Below, piece after piece: positions 10,084-20,080 of a stretch of DNA of 64,000 nucleotides. Source of the stretch: Alphaproteobacteria bacterium. GTDB lineage: Bacteria > Pseudomonadota > Alphaproteobacteria > Sphingomonadales > Sphingomonadaceae. The translations under genes and the position numbers were made by a program. The notes under the pieces are model-generated. The model did not search any database, was not told the origin of the DNA, and saw nothing but the letters and a program-made list of their open reading frames with translations. The stretch is from positions 1 through 64,000 of the forward strand of contig JAUIFP010000006.1 of assembly GCA_030430365.1 (NCBI GenBank), in the 5' to 3' direction. Positions within the stretch are counted from its first letter, which is position 1; each line of letters begins with the position of its first letter.

Positions 10084-10482
10084 ATGGGAATCTTCGGAAA
10101 GATATTCACCTGGTGGGATGGCGCGACCATCGGCACGTCGCTCTGGTCGGCTCGCAATGGCGAACATGTGGGCACTGACGCGCAGGGCAATCGCTATTAC
10201 CGTTCCAAGAAGCCGGGCCCGAACGGACGCGAACGCCGCTGGGTCATCTATGACGGAGCGAATGATGCGAGCCGCGTCCCCGCCGAATGGCACGGCTGGC
10301 TGCATGGCAGTTTCGATGGCGTGCCTGAAAGTTTCCTGCCGCCTCCGCGGATCTGGGAAGTGGACTATTCGCCAAACGCCACCGGCACGCCGGCAGCCTA
10401 TCGCCCGCAGGGCGCATTGGAACGCGGCGGAAAGCGTGCGCGGGCCACGGGCGATTACGAAGCCTGGACGCCGGATTCCTGA
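10084..10482 (+). CDS. NADH:ubiquinone oxidoreductase subunit NDUFA12 family
   Basis: GTDAQGNRYYRSKK...RRWVIYDGANDASRVPAEWHGWLH; start at MGIFGKIFTWWDG. Confidence 0.9.
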   Translation: MGIFGKIFTWWDGATIGTSLWSARNGEHVGTDAQGNRYYRSKKPGPNGRERRWVIYDGANDASRVPAEWHGWLHGSFDGVPESFLPPPRIWEVDYSPNATGTPAAYRPQGALERGGKRARATGDYEAWTPDS

Positions 10483-10484
10483 AC

Positions 10485-11024
10485 GTGATGCGCTCCGGGC
10501 CCCGTTCCGGGACGCTGCTGGCCCTCTTATCGCTGGCAGCCCTATCGCTGGCAGGCTGTTCCGACAGGCCCGATTTCGAGGAAACCGAAGATACCGAATT
10601 GCCGGAGGACCTGGCGAGTTTCGAAGCGCCGCAATCCGATGGTGACTCAGAATTGGGAACGCCGCGCGAAGAGCGCGTGGCGACCATCGGCGTCCTGAAC
10701 AAGCGCAATAATCTGACCCAGGATATCGAGATTAAGCCGGGGGAATCGCGCCGCGTGGGCGATGTGATCGTCAGGCTGGCGACTTGCGAAAGAACCGCGC
10801 CGTGGGAATCGCCGCCGGAAACCGGTGCCTTCGTTCAGGTGCTGATCGCGCAGCGCAGCTCGCCGAGCGCCGATCCGCAATGGCAGCGCGTTTTTTCCGG
10901 CTGGCTGTTCAAGAATTCGCCATCGCTCAACGTGGTCGAACACCCGGTCTATGACGTTTGGGTGAAGGATTGCGCAATGAGCTTCCCGGGCGAGGAAGCG
11001 CCGTCGCCATCCGCATCGGATTGA
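10485..11024 (+). CDS. DUF2155 domain-containing lipoprotein
   Basis: LAGCSD lipobox; IGVLNKRNNLTQDIEIKPGES; WVKDCAMSF. Confidence 0.82.
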   Translation: MMRSGPRSGTLLALLSLAALSLAGCSDRPDFEETEDTELPEDLASFEAPQSDGDSELGTPREERVATIGVLNKRNNLTQDIEIKPGESRRVGDVIVRLATCERTAPWESPPETGAFVQVLIAQRSSPSADPQWQRVFSGWLFKNSPSLNVVEHPVYDVWVKDCAMSFPGEEAPSPSASD

Positions 11025-11695
11025 AGCGCCCGGTGGCCCAGAGGGACGAGATCGCCCCTGGCTTCCCCTGTATATTCATCTGAATTGTCTCCCGAGGCCG
11101 GCAGCGGGGCCCGCGCTTCGGTCAACCTTTCGAGATATTCGCTTTGGCTGATTTCGATCGCCCCAAGGGAGGCGAGGTGGCTGGTCATGAACTGGCAATC
11201 GAGCAATGTGCAGCCTGCCCGCTTCATGCTGGCGACCAGCCAGGCCAGTGCCACTTTCGAGGCATCGCGTGAGCGGCTGAACATGCTCTCGCCGCAAAAG
11301 ACGCGGCCGAACCCCACGCCGTAAAGCCCGCCGGCGAGTTCTCCGTCTTCCCAGCATTCGATCGAGTGCGCGTAACCGGCCAGGTGAAGCGCGTTGTAGC
11401 TTGCCGTGATTCGCTCACTGATCCAACTTTCCGGGTGATCCGGCCGCGGGGCGGCGCAGGCATCCATCACTTGCGCGAATGCCTCGTTGCAGGTGACCTG
11501 GTATTTGTCTCTGCGCAGCAGCTTCGCCAGAGAGCGCGAGCAATGGAAGTCTTCCAGCGGGATGATCGCCCGCTTGCGCGGCTCGACCCAGAAGACTTCC
11601 GGATCGTCCCGCCGGTCTGCCATGGGGAAGATTCCGCTGCGATAGGCGAGCAGGAGAGTTTCTACCGGAATGAGCTGTGTGGCGGGCGCGTGCAC
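10949..11695 (-). CDS. aat: leucyl/phenylalanyl-tRNA--protein transferase
   Basis: LLLAYRSGIFPMAD, WVEPRKRAIIPL, GYAHSIECWEDGELAGGLYGVGFGRVFCGESMFSR. Confidence 0.93.
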   Translation of the reverse strand: MHAPATQLIPVETLLLAYRSGIFPMADRRDDPEVFWVEPRKRAIIPLEDFHCSRSLAKLLRRDKYQVTCNEAFAQVMDACAAPRPDHPESWISERITASYNALHLAGYAHSIECWEDGELAGGLYGVGFGRVFCGESMFSRSRDASKVALAWLVASMKRAGCTLLDCQFMTSHLASLGAIEISQSEYLERLTEARAPLPASGDNSDEYTGEARGDLVPLGHRALQSDADGDGASSPGKLIAQSFTQTS

Positions 11696-11816
11696 GCAGC
11701 GATTGTAACAGCTCCTGCCGCCTAGCGGAAATGGCTTTAGCGTTATGACGCCCTACGGTGTCGACTTACGGACCTTGCCATGCCCCGCCAGTCGCATTAG
11801 AGGCCCATCGGCCTGC

Positions 11817-11892
11817 AGGAGTGTAGCTCAGTTGGTAGAGCATCGGTCTCCAAAACCGAGTGCCGGGGGTTCGAATCCCTCCACTCCTGCCA
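11817..11892 (+). tRNA. tRNA-Trp (CCA anticodon)
   Basis: cloverleaf: aggagtg acceptor pairs with cactcct, tctccaaaa anticodon loop, T-arm ggggttcgaatccct, GCCA end. Confidence 0.95.
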
Positions 11893-12056
11893 GGGCTCCC
11901 ATTTTCGAAGAATTCTTGTTTCGCCGCGATTGGCGCTTTCGAGCCGTTCTTTCGCTCGAATTTGGAAATGCCGGCTCGGCTCACCGCAAATCCGGGAACG
12001 TTGGCCGTGGGCCGTGCATTAGCCGCGATATAGCGTCTTCGATGAAAGGAGCACCG

Positions 12057-12206
12057 ATGGCTAACCTCACATTCCATTCGAGCCGCCCAGACCACTGGAC
12101 AATGCCGCGTCCCCATAGCGATGCGAGCTTGCGCCATATGATGCACGGCCCCGTTCAGCCGATGGAAGAACCGGGCTTTTTCCGGAAGCTTTTCCGCCTC
12201 CGGTGA
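12057..12206 (+). CDS. small hypothetical protein (49 aa)
   Basis: AAAGGAG RBS about 6 nt before ATG; MANLTFHSSRPDHWTMPRPH...FFRKLFRLR. Confidence 0.45.
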   Translation: MANLTFHSSRPDHWTMPRPHSDASLRHMMHGPVQPMEEPGFFRKLFRLR

Positions 12207-12245
12207 GGCCGTGCGGCGGGGCAGTCCGCCAAGCTGTTCGGGCAA

Positions 12246-13760
12246 TCAATACTCGTCGGGTTCTTCCGGCGATTCATGGCCGAAATCCTGCCCCGCGGTT
12301 TTGTCGCCTTTCGCCAGCTTGAACACGACACCGGACAGCAAGGCCAGCGCCAGCAGGTTGGGCAGGGCCATGGCCGCATTGGCGATGTCACCCAGGCGCC
12401 AGACCAGCTGCAATGGCTGACTGGCCCCGATGAAGATCGCAACGCACCAGACAATTCGCCAGATGAGGTGGAGCCGCAATTCGCCTTTCCGGGTGGATCC
12501 GGGAATCCGGCTGTAAATGAAGGTGATGGCCCGTTCGCCATAATACGACCAGGTGAGCAGGGTGGTGAAGACAAACAGAATCAATGCCACGCTGGCGATC
12601 AGGGTGCCGATCGGGATCGTCCCGACATTGACCGGGAAAGCCGCGGCAAAGGCCCCGGACGTCATGGCAAATCCGCTGAGATCGCTTTGCCAGGCATGCA
12701 GCACTGCGGTGCCATCGGCGGCAAAGTCACCCTCGACGGTCAAAATGACCAATGCGGTCATCGTGCAGATCACGATCGTGTCGATGAATGTCCCCATCAT
12801 CGCCATCTGACCCTGCTGCCTGGGATCGTTCGTCTGCGCCACGGCATGGGCGATGGGGGTGGAGCCTTGCCCGGCCTCGTTGGAAAAGAGCCCGCGCGCA
12901 ACGCCTGCGCGTATCGCGATAATGATGGCGGCGCCCAGAAAACCTCCGGAAGCGGCCTGGGGATTGAAGGCGCCGTGGAAGATGCGGCCGAAGGTTTCGG
13001 GTATGTCCTGAATGTCCAGCAGGATCGCGACAATCGCCATCGCGATATAGGCTGCGGCCATGAAGGGAACGATTTTCTCCGCAACGTTCCCGATCGATTT
13101 GATGCCGCCGATGATCACGACGAACACTGCGATCGCGACGATCAGCCCGCCGACCCATTCGTCCAGCCCGAACAGCTCGTTCAAACCGTCCGCCACGGCG
13201 TTGGACTGGATCGCATTGCCGGTGACCAGCGATGAAAACAGTGTGCCGACGCAGAAGAGAATGGCCAGCCAAGTCCATTTCGGCCCCAGGCCGATCATGA
13301 TGTAGCTCATCGGGCCGCCGCGATAGACCCCGTCCGAAGTGCGTTCGCGATAGCGGATCGCCAGGGAGCCTTCCCCGAAGGCCAGTGCCATTCCGATCAG
13401 CGCCGTCACCCACATCCAGAAAACCGCGCCGGGGCCGCCCAGCGCGATTGCAGTGGCGACACCGGCCAGATTGCCGGTACCGACCTGGCCCGAAAGCGCG
13501 GTAGAAAGTGCGGCAAAGGGCGATATCTCGCCAGAACCGCTCCCCTTGCGGCTCTTGAACAGCCCGGCAAAGGCAGTGCCGAGTTTCAGGATCGGGAAGA
13601 AGCGCAGCCCGATCATGAAATAAAGCCCGACGCCGAACAGGACGATCACCATCGGCGGCAATGGCAGGACTTCGGCGCCGTTCCACGTCCCCCCCCAGAT
13701 GAAATCGGAGACATTGGTGACGTGATCGAGTAATGTCGCGCCCTGATCCTGTGCTGCCAC
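12246..13760 (-). CDS. alanine/glycine:cation symporter family protein (AgcS)
   Basis: SPFAALSTALSGQVGTGNLAGVATAIALGGPGAVFWMW; GLFSNEAGQGSTPIAHA. Confidence 0.92.
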   Translation of the reverse strand: MAAQDQGATLLDHVTNVSDFIWGGTWNGAEVLPLPPMVIVLFGVGLYFMIGLRFFPILKLGTAFAGLFKSRKGSGSGEISPFAALSTALSGQVGTGNLAGVATAIALGGPGAVFWMWVTALIGMALAFGEGSLAIRYRERTSDGVYRGGPMSYIMIGLGPKWTWLAILFCVGTLFSSLVTGNAIQSNAVADGLNELFGLDEWVGGLIVAIAVFVVIIGGIKSIGNVAEKIVPFMAAAYIAMAIVAILLDIQDIPETFGRIFHGAFNPQAASGGFLGAAIIIAIRAGVARGLFSNEAGQGSTPIAHAVAQTNDPRQQGQMAMMGTFIDTIVICTMTALVILTVEGDFAADGTAVLHAWQSDLSGFAMTSGAFAAAFPVNVGTIPIGTLIASVALILFVFTTLLTWSYYGERAITFIYSRIPGSTRKGELRLHLIWRIVWCVAIFIGASQPLQLVWRLGDIANAAMALPNLLALALLSGVVFKLAKGDKTAGQDFGHESPEEPDEY

Positions 13761-14004
13761 TAGCGGATTCCCTTCTTCGCTGCGGAAAGCGCAGGCTATC
13801 TGCGCGAAGCGATCATCACCAGCCCCCTTTTTCCGCTCTCCCCAGCCACTTGCTTTTCGGGCAAGGCATAGCTAAATCGCTTTCGCCTTCCGACATTCGG
13901 AGAATCGCAGCCCCTCCCGGTCATATGGACCGGGGCGGCGATGATCCAATGGCTCAAGGCGCATCAGGAATTTTGCCGAAGGCACGGCGGAAACGAGAGA
14001 GACA

Positions 14005-14199
14005 ATGGCCAAGACGAATCCGGGCGAATTTATCCGTCAGGTGCGCGCCGAAGCATCCAAGGTCGTGTGGCCGACGCGGCAGGAAACCGTGACCACGGCG
14101 ATCTTCGTTGCGATCATGATGCTCATTCTCTCGCTGTTCTTCCTCGGCATTGACTCGCTGTTCGGTGCCGTCGTGCGCTGGCTGCTTTCCCTCGCCTGA
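14005..14199 (+). CDS. secE: preprotein translocase subunit SecE
   Basis: FIRQVRAEASKVVWPTRQETVTTAIFV. Confidence 0.95.
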   Translation: MAKTNPGEFIRQVRAEASKVVWPTRQETVTTAIFVAIMMLILSLFFLGIDSLFGAVVRWLLSLA

Positions 14200-14226
14200 G
14201 GCGATTAATACGGATATTTCAAAAAC

Positions 14227-14763
14227 ATGGCCCGCTGGTACATCATTCACGCCTATTCCGGTTTCGAGAACAAGGTCCGCGATTCGATCATCTCGGAAGC
14301 GGAGCGCATGAGCCTTTCCGAAGCGGTCGAGCAGGTCGAGGTTCCCGCTGAGACCGTGACCGAAGTCAAACGCGGCAAGAAGGTCCAGGTCGAACGCAAG
14401 ACGATGCCTGGCTACGTTCTGGCGAAGCTCAAGATGAATGACGATGTCTACCATCTGATCAAGAACACGCCGAAGGTTACCGGCTTTCTTGGCCCGAATG
14501 GCAAGCCGCAACCGATTTCCGAGCGTGAAGCTGCGCGGTATTTCGGTGCGCGCGACGAAGCCGCCGCCATGCCCAAGCGCGAAATCCACGTCGATTACGA
14601 GATCGGCGATCAGGTCAAGGTGCTGGACGGCCCATTCGCCAGCTTCAACGGCGTTGTCGAAGAGCTTGATTTCGATAAGAACAAGGTCAAGGTTTCGGTT
14701 TCGATCTTCGGCCGTGCGACCCCGGTCGAACTCGATTTCGAACAGGTCGAACTGGCCAAATAA
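14227..14763 (+). CDS. nusG: transcription termination/antitermination protein NusG
   Basis: [41 protein letters not shown] motif. Confidence 0.96.
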   Translation: MARWYIIHAYSGFENKVRDSIISEAERMSLSEAVEQVEVPAETVTEVKRGKKVQVERKTMPGYVLAKLKMNDDVYHLIKNTPKVTGFLGPNGKPQPISEREAARYFGARDEAAAMPKREIHVDYEIGDQVKVLDGPFASFNGVVEELDFDKNKVKVSVSIFGRATPVELDFEQVELAK

Positions 14764-14956
14764 CTGCACGTCGCCGCGCGCTTCTTCGCGCTGCGGATGC
14801 CGGTTGATTTTTGGAGGGAATGCGACTATCCGCGCGCCTTCCCAAGCGAAAGCCACGGGAAATATTGCGGGAGGCCTTCTTTGTGGAGGTCGCTTGGACC
14901 GCTTAACATGAAGGCGCAGCCTATGGCCCGCCTGATAGTGTGAAAGGAGGCCAGCA

Positions 14957-15388
14957 ATGGCCAAGAAGATTGAAGGCTATATCAAGCTGCAAGTGCCCGC
15001 GGGCACGGCAAACCCGTCTCCGCCGATTGGCCCGGCTCTGGGCCAGCGCGGCGTGAACATCATGGAGTTCTGCAAGGCGTTCAATGCCGCTACGCAGGAA
15101 CTCGAAAAGAACATGCCGATCCCGACGATCATCACCGTTTATGCGGACCGGTCGTTCACTTTCATCACCAAGACGCCGCCGGCCAGCTTCCTGCTGAAGA
15201 AGGCCGCAAAGTTGAAATCGGGTTCGAAAGAGCCGGGCAAGGTTTCTGCCGGAACGATCAAGCGTTCGCAGGTTTCCGAAATCGCCGAGATGAAAATGGC
15301 CGATCTCAACGCAAACGATATCGACCAGGCAACCAAGATCATCGAAGGCTCCGCGCGTTCGATGGGCCTCGACGTGGTGGAGGGCTAA
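14957..15388 (+). CDS. rplK: 50S ribosomal protein L11
   Basis: [38 protein letters not shown]. Confidence 0.97.
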   Translation: MAKKIEGYIKLQVPAGTANPSPPIGPALGQRGVNIMEFCKAFNAATQELEKNMPIPTIITVYADRSFTFITKTPPASFLLKKAAKLKSGSKEPGKVSAGTIKRSQVSEIAEMKMADLNANDIDQATKIIEGSARSMGLDVVEG

Positions 15389-15391
15389 GAC

Positions 15392-16090
15392 ATGGGCAAG
15401 CTTTCGAAAAAGCAGAAGATGCTGGCTGAGAAGTTCGACGCCGAAAAGCTGTACGGCGTAAATGAAGCGCTTCAGGCGCTGCGCGACGTTTCCAGCAAGA
15501 AGTTCGACGAGACTGTCGAGGTCGCGATGAATCTCGGCGTCGATCCGCGCCATGCGGACCAGATGGTTCGCGGCATGGTCTCGCTGCCTTCGGGCACCGG
15601 CAAGGACATGAAGGTCGCCGTTTTCGCGAAGGACGCGAAGGCGCAGGAAGCTCTGGATGCGGGTGCCGACAAGGTCGGTGCCGATGACCTGATGGAAGAC
15701 ATGCAGGCCGGCAATCTGGATTATGACCGCGTCATCGCGACCCCGGACATGATGGGCGTGGTCGGCCGTCTCGGTAAGGTTCTGGGCCCCAAGGGTCTGA
15801 TGCCCAACCCGAAGCTCGGCACGGTGACGATGGACGTCGCCCAGGCAGTCAAGGATGCCAAGGGCGGCCAGGTCGAATTCCGCGTGGAAAAGGCCGGCAT
15901 CATTCATTCCGGCATTGGCAAGCTCTCCTTCTCGGATGAGCAGCTCAAAGCGAATTTCGATGCGCTGGTCGATGCGATCGTCAAGGCCAAGCCGTCGGGC
16001 GCCAAGGGCAAATATCTGAAGAAGCTTGCGCTGACTTCGACTATGGGGCCGGGCCTCAAGATCGATACGGCGGAAGTCGAAGGGGCCTAA
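15392..16090 (+). CDS. rplA: 50S ribosomal protein L1
   Basis: [44 protein letters not shown]. Confidence 0.97.
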   Translation: MGKLSKKQKMLAEKFDAEKLYGVNEALQALRDVSSKKFDETVEVAMNLGVDPRHADQMVRGMVSLPSGTGKDMKVAVFAKDAKAQEALDAGADKVGADDLMEDMQAGNLDYDRVIATPDMMGVVGRLGKVLGPKGLMPNPKLGTVTMDVAQAVKDAKGGQVEFRVEKAGIIHSGIGKLSFSDEQLKANFDALVDAIVKAKPSGAKGKYLKKLALTSTMGPGLKIDTAEVEGA

Positions 16091-16118
16091 GCCCTTTTCA
16101 GAAAATTGGGATCACCAA

Positions 16119-16150
16119 GGGGCCGGGGGAGCGATCCTCCGGCCTTTCTT
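16119..16150 (+). terminator. Rho-independent terminator after rplA
   Basis: ggccggggga-gcga-tcctccggcc stem followed by tttctt. Confidence 0.7.
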
Positions 16151-16155
16151 GTGTT

Positions 16156-16719
16156 TCAGCCCAGATTGGCCGGCGTATAGCATTCGATCACCAGGCTGAT
16201 CGGCTGGCCGTCGGGCCGCCGCAGCACCGCCCGGTGCGAAAGGATCGTGTCGGCCGGGCACTGGGCTGCCGCTCCGCGCTGGCTGGCGAGACGGTGCCGT
16301 GTGAAGCCAAGAGATGAGACTGCACGTCCGAACGGCGTGTCTGTCGTCTCCAGGGTGGTGTTCATCTGCGAAGTCAGACGATCGGGCACATACCAATTAT
16401 GCGCGTCGGATAGGACGACGCTCCCGCAGGCGAGGCGCACATGGCGATATCCGAGCCTGGTTTCCGCGCCGACTTCCAGCCGCTCGCGCACGCCGCTGTC
16501 GTCCGCTGCGGGTTCACCCGGTTCCGCGTGGATGGCAACAATCCGGGCGGGTTCGGCGATGCCCCGCGCGGCGCACCATTCTTCAAGTGCGCGCGTGGCG
16601 CTGTCTTGCTGCGCCAATGCGGCCTCGAATGTTTCGAGAGTTACAGATTGTGGCGGCGTTATGCTCGCTGCGCAGGCAGCCAGCAGCAGGCAGGCTGGCA
16701 GCGATTTGGGGAATCTCAT
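16156..16719 (-). CDS. hypothetical lipoprotein
   Basis: LLLAACAASI lipobox; ATGA overlap with upstream cinA-like gene. Confidence 0.55.
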   Translation of the reverse strand: MRFPKSLPACLLLAACAASITPPQSVTLETFEAALAQQDSATRALEEWCAARGIAEPARIVAIHAEPGEPAADDSGVRERLEVGAETRLGYRHVRLACGSVVLSDAHNWYVPDRLTSQMNTTLETTDTPFGRAVSSLGFTRHRLASQRGAAAQCPADTILSHRAVLRRPDGQPISLVIECYTPANLG

Positions 16720-17477
16720 ATCCCGCCGGGGGTGAAATCGCGGCCCAATTCTCCAAGGCCTTCGCATAAAGTGTCGACACAGCTCTTGAGCAGGCCTGCA
16801 TCGGTGGACCGGACGACGAAGTTGGCGCCGGTTTTTCCTTCGCGGAAAAAGGGATAACTGCCGATCTGGCAGCCATCATGGGCCTTTTCGACTTCGCGCA
16901 GCAGGTCGGCCACTTCGCTTTCCGGCACCCAGCAGCCAACCGTTTCGGAGAGCAGGGGGGATCCGCCTTCCAGCTGGCCGGTCAAAGCATCCAGCATCTG
17001 CGCGCAGATATGCGGCACGCCAGCAAGGAGATAGACATTGCCGGTCTTGATCCCGGGGGCGGCGGACATCCGGTTGGGGATGAGCTCCCCGCCTTCGGGC
17101 ACGCGCGCCATTCTCAGCCGCGCATCGTTCAATCCGCCGCGGCTGGCATAATATTCTTCCAGCACGGCCCGGGCATCGGGATGAATGGAAACGCCCACAC
17201 CCAGTGCCGCCGCCACGGCATCCACCGTGATATCGTCATGCGTGGGGCCGATCCCGCCGGTCGTGAAGAGATAATCGTTGCGCGCGCGCAAGGCGTTCAC
17301 AGCCTCTACAATCGCTTCGAGGACATCGGGCACCACGCGCACCTCGGCAAGGCGGATGCCCTGCACCTGCAACCAGCTTGCGAGCTGGGCGATGTTCTTG
17401 TCATGCGTCCGGCCCGAGAGAATCTCGTCGCCGATCACCACCAGTCCTGCAGTCCAGATCTTGTCGCTCGATGCCAT
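16716..17477 (-). CDS. CinA-type molybdopterin-binding protein (competence/damage-inducible A family)
   Basis: AGLVVIGDEILSGRTHDKNIAQLASWL; FTTGGIGPTHDDITVDAVA. Confidence 0.9.
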   Translation of the reverse strand: MASSDKIWTAGLVVIGDEILSGRTHDKNIAQLASWLQVQGIRLAEVRVVPDVLEAIVEAVNALRARNDYLFTTGGIGPTHDDITVDAVAAALGVGVSIHPDARAVLEEYYASRGGLNDARLRMARVPEGGELIPNRMSAAPGIKTGNVYLLAGVPHICAQMLDALTGQLEGGSPLLSETVGCWVPESEVADLLREVEKAHDGCQIGSYPFFREGKTGANFVVRSTDAGLLKSCVDTLCEGLGELGRDFTPGGI

Positions 17478-17526
17478 GATCAGATCGTTAGGCGAATTCG
17501 CTGCGTCCGGCTACCGCCTGCATTGC

Positions 17527-19014
17527 CTATTCCGCAGCGCGGGCCAGTGCGGCGTCTTTCTGACGGAAAGACAGGATCCCGTCATCGACCGGCCGTCTGC
17601 GGAAATCGCGCTGATCCTCAAGATAGTCCATATTCAGCCGCCAGGGCAGGGCAGGCGCGCTCTTGGGCATCAGATGCCGGACGCGTTGAATATAGCCGGA
17701 AGAGAAAGAATAGACGTCCCCTTCCTCCAGCGCGTGATCCTCCGCCAGATGAGGGCAAACGACGTCGACGCCCAGCTCCTCCATGCGGCCAAGCACGCGG
17801 CAGATATATTGGGCGGAATTGTCGGCCCGCAATGTCCAGGAAGCGTTGAGATATCCGAAGACGACGGCGAAATTCGGCACGTTGGAGAACATGCAGCTGC
17901 GATAGAACCAGTGCTGCGCCCAATCGACCGGCTTGCCGTCAAGCGTAACGGCAATGCCGCCTGCGATCGCCAGATTGAGGCCGGTCGCGGTGACGATGAT
18001 GTCGGCTTCCAGGTGAGTTCCCGATTCAAGCACGATCCCGGTCGCGTCGAAGCGGTCGATGCGATCGGTCACGATCGAAACCTCGCCGGCCCTGACCGCC
18101 TTGAACAGATCGCCATCGGGCACGAGGCATAGGCGCTGTTCCCACGGATTATAGGGCGGCACGAAATCCTTCTCGTTCCAGGCGGGCCCAAGCGCCTTGC
18201 GCGCATGTTTGGTGAGGTAATTGGCAATTCTGGCGGGCCGGCTGCGCGCCTGGTTGAATACGAAACGGTGCAGGCGGATATTCTTGAAGCGGGTCAGCCT
18301 GTAGGCCAGCTTTTCGGGCAGGATGCGGCGCAGGAAATTGGCGAAACGATCCTGGGCCGGCTGGGCGCCCATCCAGGTCGGCGTGCGCTGGAGCATGGTG
18401 ATATGGGCGGCTTTTGCGGCCATTGCCGGCACGAGCGTTACGGCAGTTGCACCCGAACCGACCACGATCACGCGTTTGCCAGAATAGTCGAAATCCTCCG
18501 GCCAAAATTGCGGATGAACCAGCTTGCCCTGGAATTCCTCAGTGCCTGCAAATTCCGGGTCATAGGGATGATCGTAATCGTAATAGCCCGAACCGAGATA
18601 GAGGAAGCGGGCGGCAATTTCCCGCCATCCCGCCGCATCTTCGGTGACAATTTTCCAGCGTGCTTCGCTGGAGCTCCAGTCCGCGGAAATCACTTTCGTG
18701 CCGAAGCGGATATGTTCACGGATACCGCGGCTATCCACCACATGGTTCAGATAGCGCAGGATGGCGTCGCCCCCGGCAATTGCCTCGTCGTCGATCCAGG
18801 GTTCGAAGGCGAAGCCGAAGGAATGCATGTCGCTGTCGGAGCGGATGCCGGGATAGCGGAACAAGTCCCAGGTGCCGCCAAGTTGCTTGCGACGCTCGAG
18901 CATCGTGAAGTTCTGCCCGGGGCGCAGCATCTTCATATGTGCCGCCATGGAGATGCCGGAAATACCGGCGCCGACGATCAGAACGTCAACTTCTTCCGTC
19001 TGCTGTTCGGCCAC
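17527..19014 (-). CDS. flavin-containing monooxygenase / NAD(P)/FAD-dependent oxidoreductase
   Basis: VLIVGAGISGISMAAHM; YPGIRSDSDMHSFGF; VIVVGSGATAVTLVPAMA. Confidence 0.9.
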   Translation of the reverse strand: MAEQQTEEVDVLIVGAGISGISMAAHMKMLRPGQNFTMLERRKQLGGTWDLFRYPGIRSDSDMHSFGFAFEPWIDDEAIAGGDAILRYLNHVVDSRGIREHIRFGTKVISADWSSSEARWKIVTEDAAGWREIAARFLYLGSGYYDYDHPYDPEFAGTEEFQGKLVHPQFWPEDFDYSGKRVIVVGSGATAVTLVPAMAAKAAHITMLQRTPTWMGAQPAQDRFANFLRRILPEKLAYRLTRFKNIRLHRFVFNQARSRPARIANYLTKHARKALGPAWNEKDFVPPYNPWEQRLCLVPDGDLFKAVRAGEVSIVTDRIDRFDATGIVLESGTHLEADIIVTATGLNLAIAGGIAVTLDGKPVDWAQHWFYRSCMFSNVPNFAVVFGYLNASWTLRADNSAQYICRVLGRMEELGVDVVCPHLAEDHALEEGDVYSFSSGYIQRVRHLMPKSAPALPWRLNMDYLEDQRDFRRRPVDDGILSFRQKDAALARAAE

Positions 19015-19056
19015 ACCATGCTCCCATTCACTCGGCTGGGGCAGCCCGTGGATCGA

Positions 19057-19998
19057 CTAGTCGTCGTTCTTGTCGAAAATCATCGATCGGTCGGGCAGCA
19101 GGTCCCATTCGCTTGAGGCGAAGGCATGCGCCTTGCCGCCTTCCTGCGCCTCGCGGGCGGCCTGCACCGTATTGGCCAGCAGGCAGGCGATGGTCATCGG
19201 GCCGACGCCGCCAGGCACCGGCGTCACTGCGCGGGCGTGCTGGACTTCGTCGAAGGCGACATCGCCGACCAGCTTGACCTTGCCGTCTTCCGTCTTCCTG
19301 CGGGTGATGCCGACATCGATGATAACCGCGCCCGGCTTCACCCAATAGCCTTTGACCAACTCGGGCGCGCCTGCGGCCGCGATGATCACATCGGCCTTGC
19401 GGCACAGGTCCGACAGGTTCTTGGTTTCGATATGGGTGACCGTGACGGTGGCTTCACGCTCCAGCAGCAGCATGGCGATCGGCTTGCCGACGATGTTGGA
19501 CTTGCCGATCACCACGACGTCCAGCCCGGTCATGTCGTCGATCACGGTGTCGAGCAGCTTGGTCACGCCCAGCGGCGTACACGGAACGATGCCGCCGGTG
19601 CCGGTGGAAAGACGCCCGACATTGACCGGATGGAATCCGTCGACATCCTTGTCGGGATGGATCGCGCCCAGAACGACACCGGTATCGATATGATCGGGCA
19701 GCGGAACCTGCACCAGAATGCCGTGCACTTCCGGGTCGGCATTGAGGCGCGCAATCAGCGTAAGCAGGGCATCCTGGGTCGTGTTCTTGCTCAGCCGGTG
19801 TTCGAAGCTGCGAATGCCCGTTTTTTCGCAGCCCTTGATCTTGCGGCCGACATAGACTTCGCTCGCCGGATCGTTGCCAACCAGGACCACGGCCAGGCCG
19901 GGACGGGTCATGCCGGCATCGACCATCGCCTGCACGGCTTTGGCGGTTTGCTCGTCAAGTTCGCGCGCTACGGCGCGTCCGTCGATAATGTCGGCCAT
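19057..19998 (-). CDS. folD: bifunctional methylene-THF dehydrogenase / methenyl-THF cyclohydrolase
   Basis: GILVQVPLPDHID; VVVIGKSNIVGKPIAMLLL; PVPGGVGPMTIACLLANT. Confidence 0.96.
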   Translation of the reverse strand: MADIIDGRAVARELDEQTAKAVQAMVDAGMTRPGLAVVLVGNDPASEVYVGRKIKGCEKTGIRSFEHRLSKNTTQDALLTLIARLNADPEVHGILVQVPLPDHIDTGVVLGAIHPDKDVDGFHPVNVGRLSTGTGGIVPCTPLGVTKLLDTVIDDMTGLDVVVIGKSNIVGKPIAMLLLEREATVTVTHIETKNLSDLCRKADVIIAAAGAPELVKGYWVKPGAVIIDVGITRRKTEDGKVKLVGDVAFDEVQHARAVTPVPGGVGPMTIACLLANTVQAAREAQEGGKAHAFASSEWDLLPDRSMIFDKNDD

Positions 19999-20008
19999 CG
20001 GGTTGCTC

Positions 20009-20053
20009 CAAAAACAAAGGCAGCCCGCGTCCTAGCGAACGCGCGCTGCCTTT
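20009..20053 (-). terminator. Rho-independent terminator downstream of the metF-like gene, directly upstream of the folD RBS
   Basis: minus strand: aaaggcagc...gctgccttt 9-bp arms followed by tttgttttt. Confidence 0.6.
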
Positions 20054-20080
20054 CAATACCATATGAAAATATTAGGCCGC

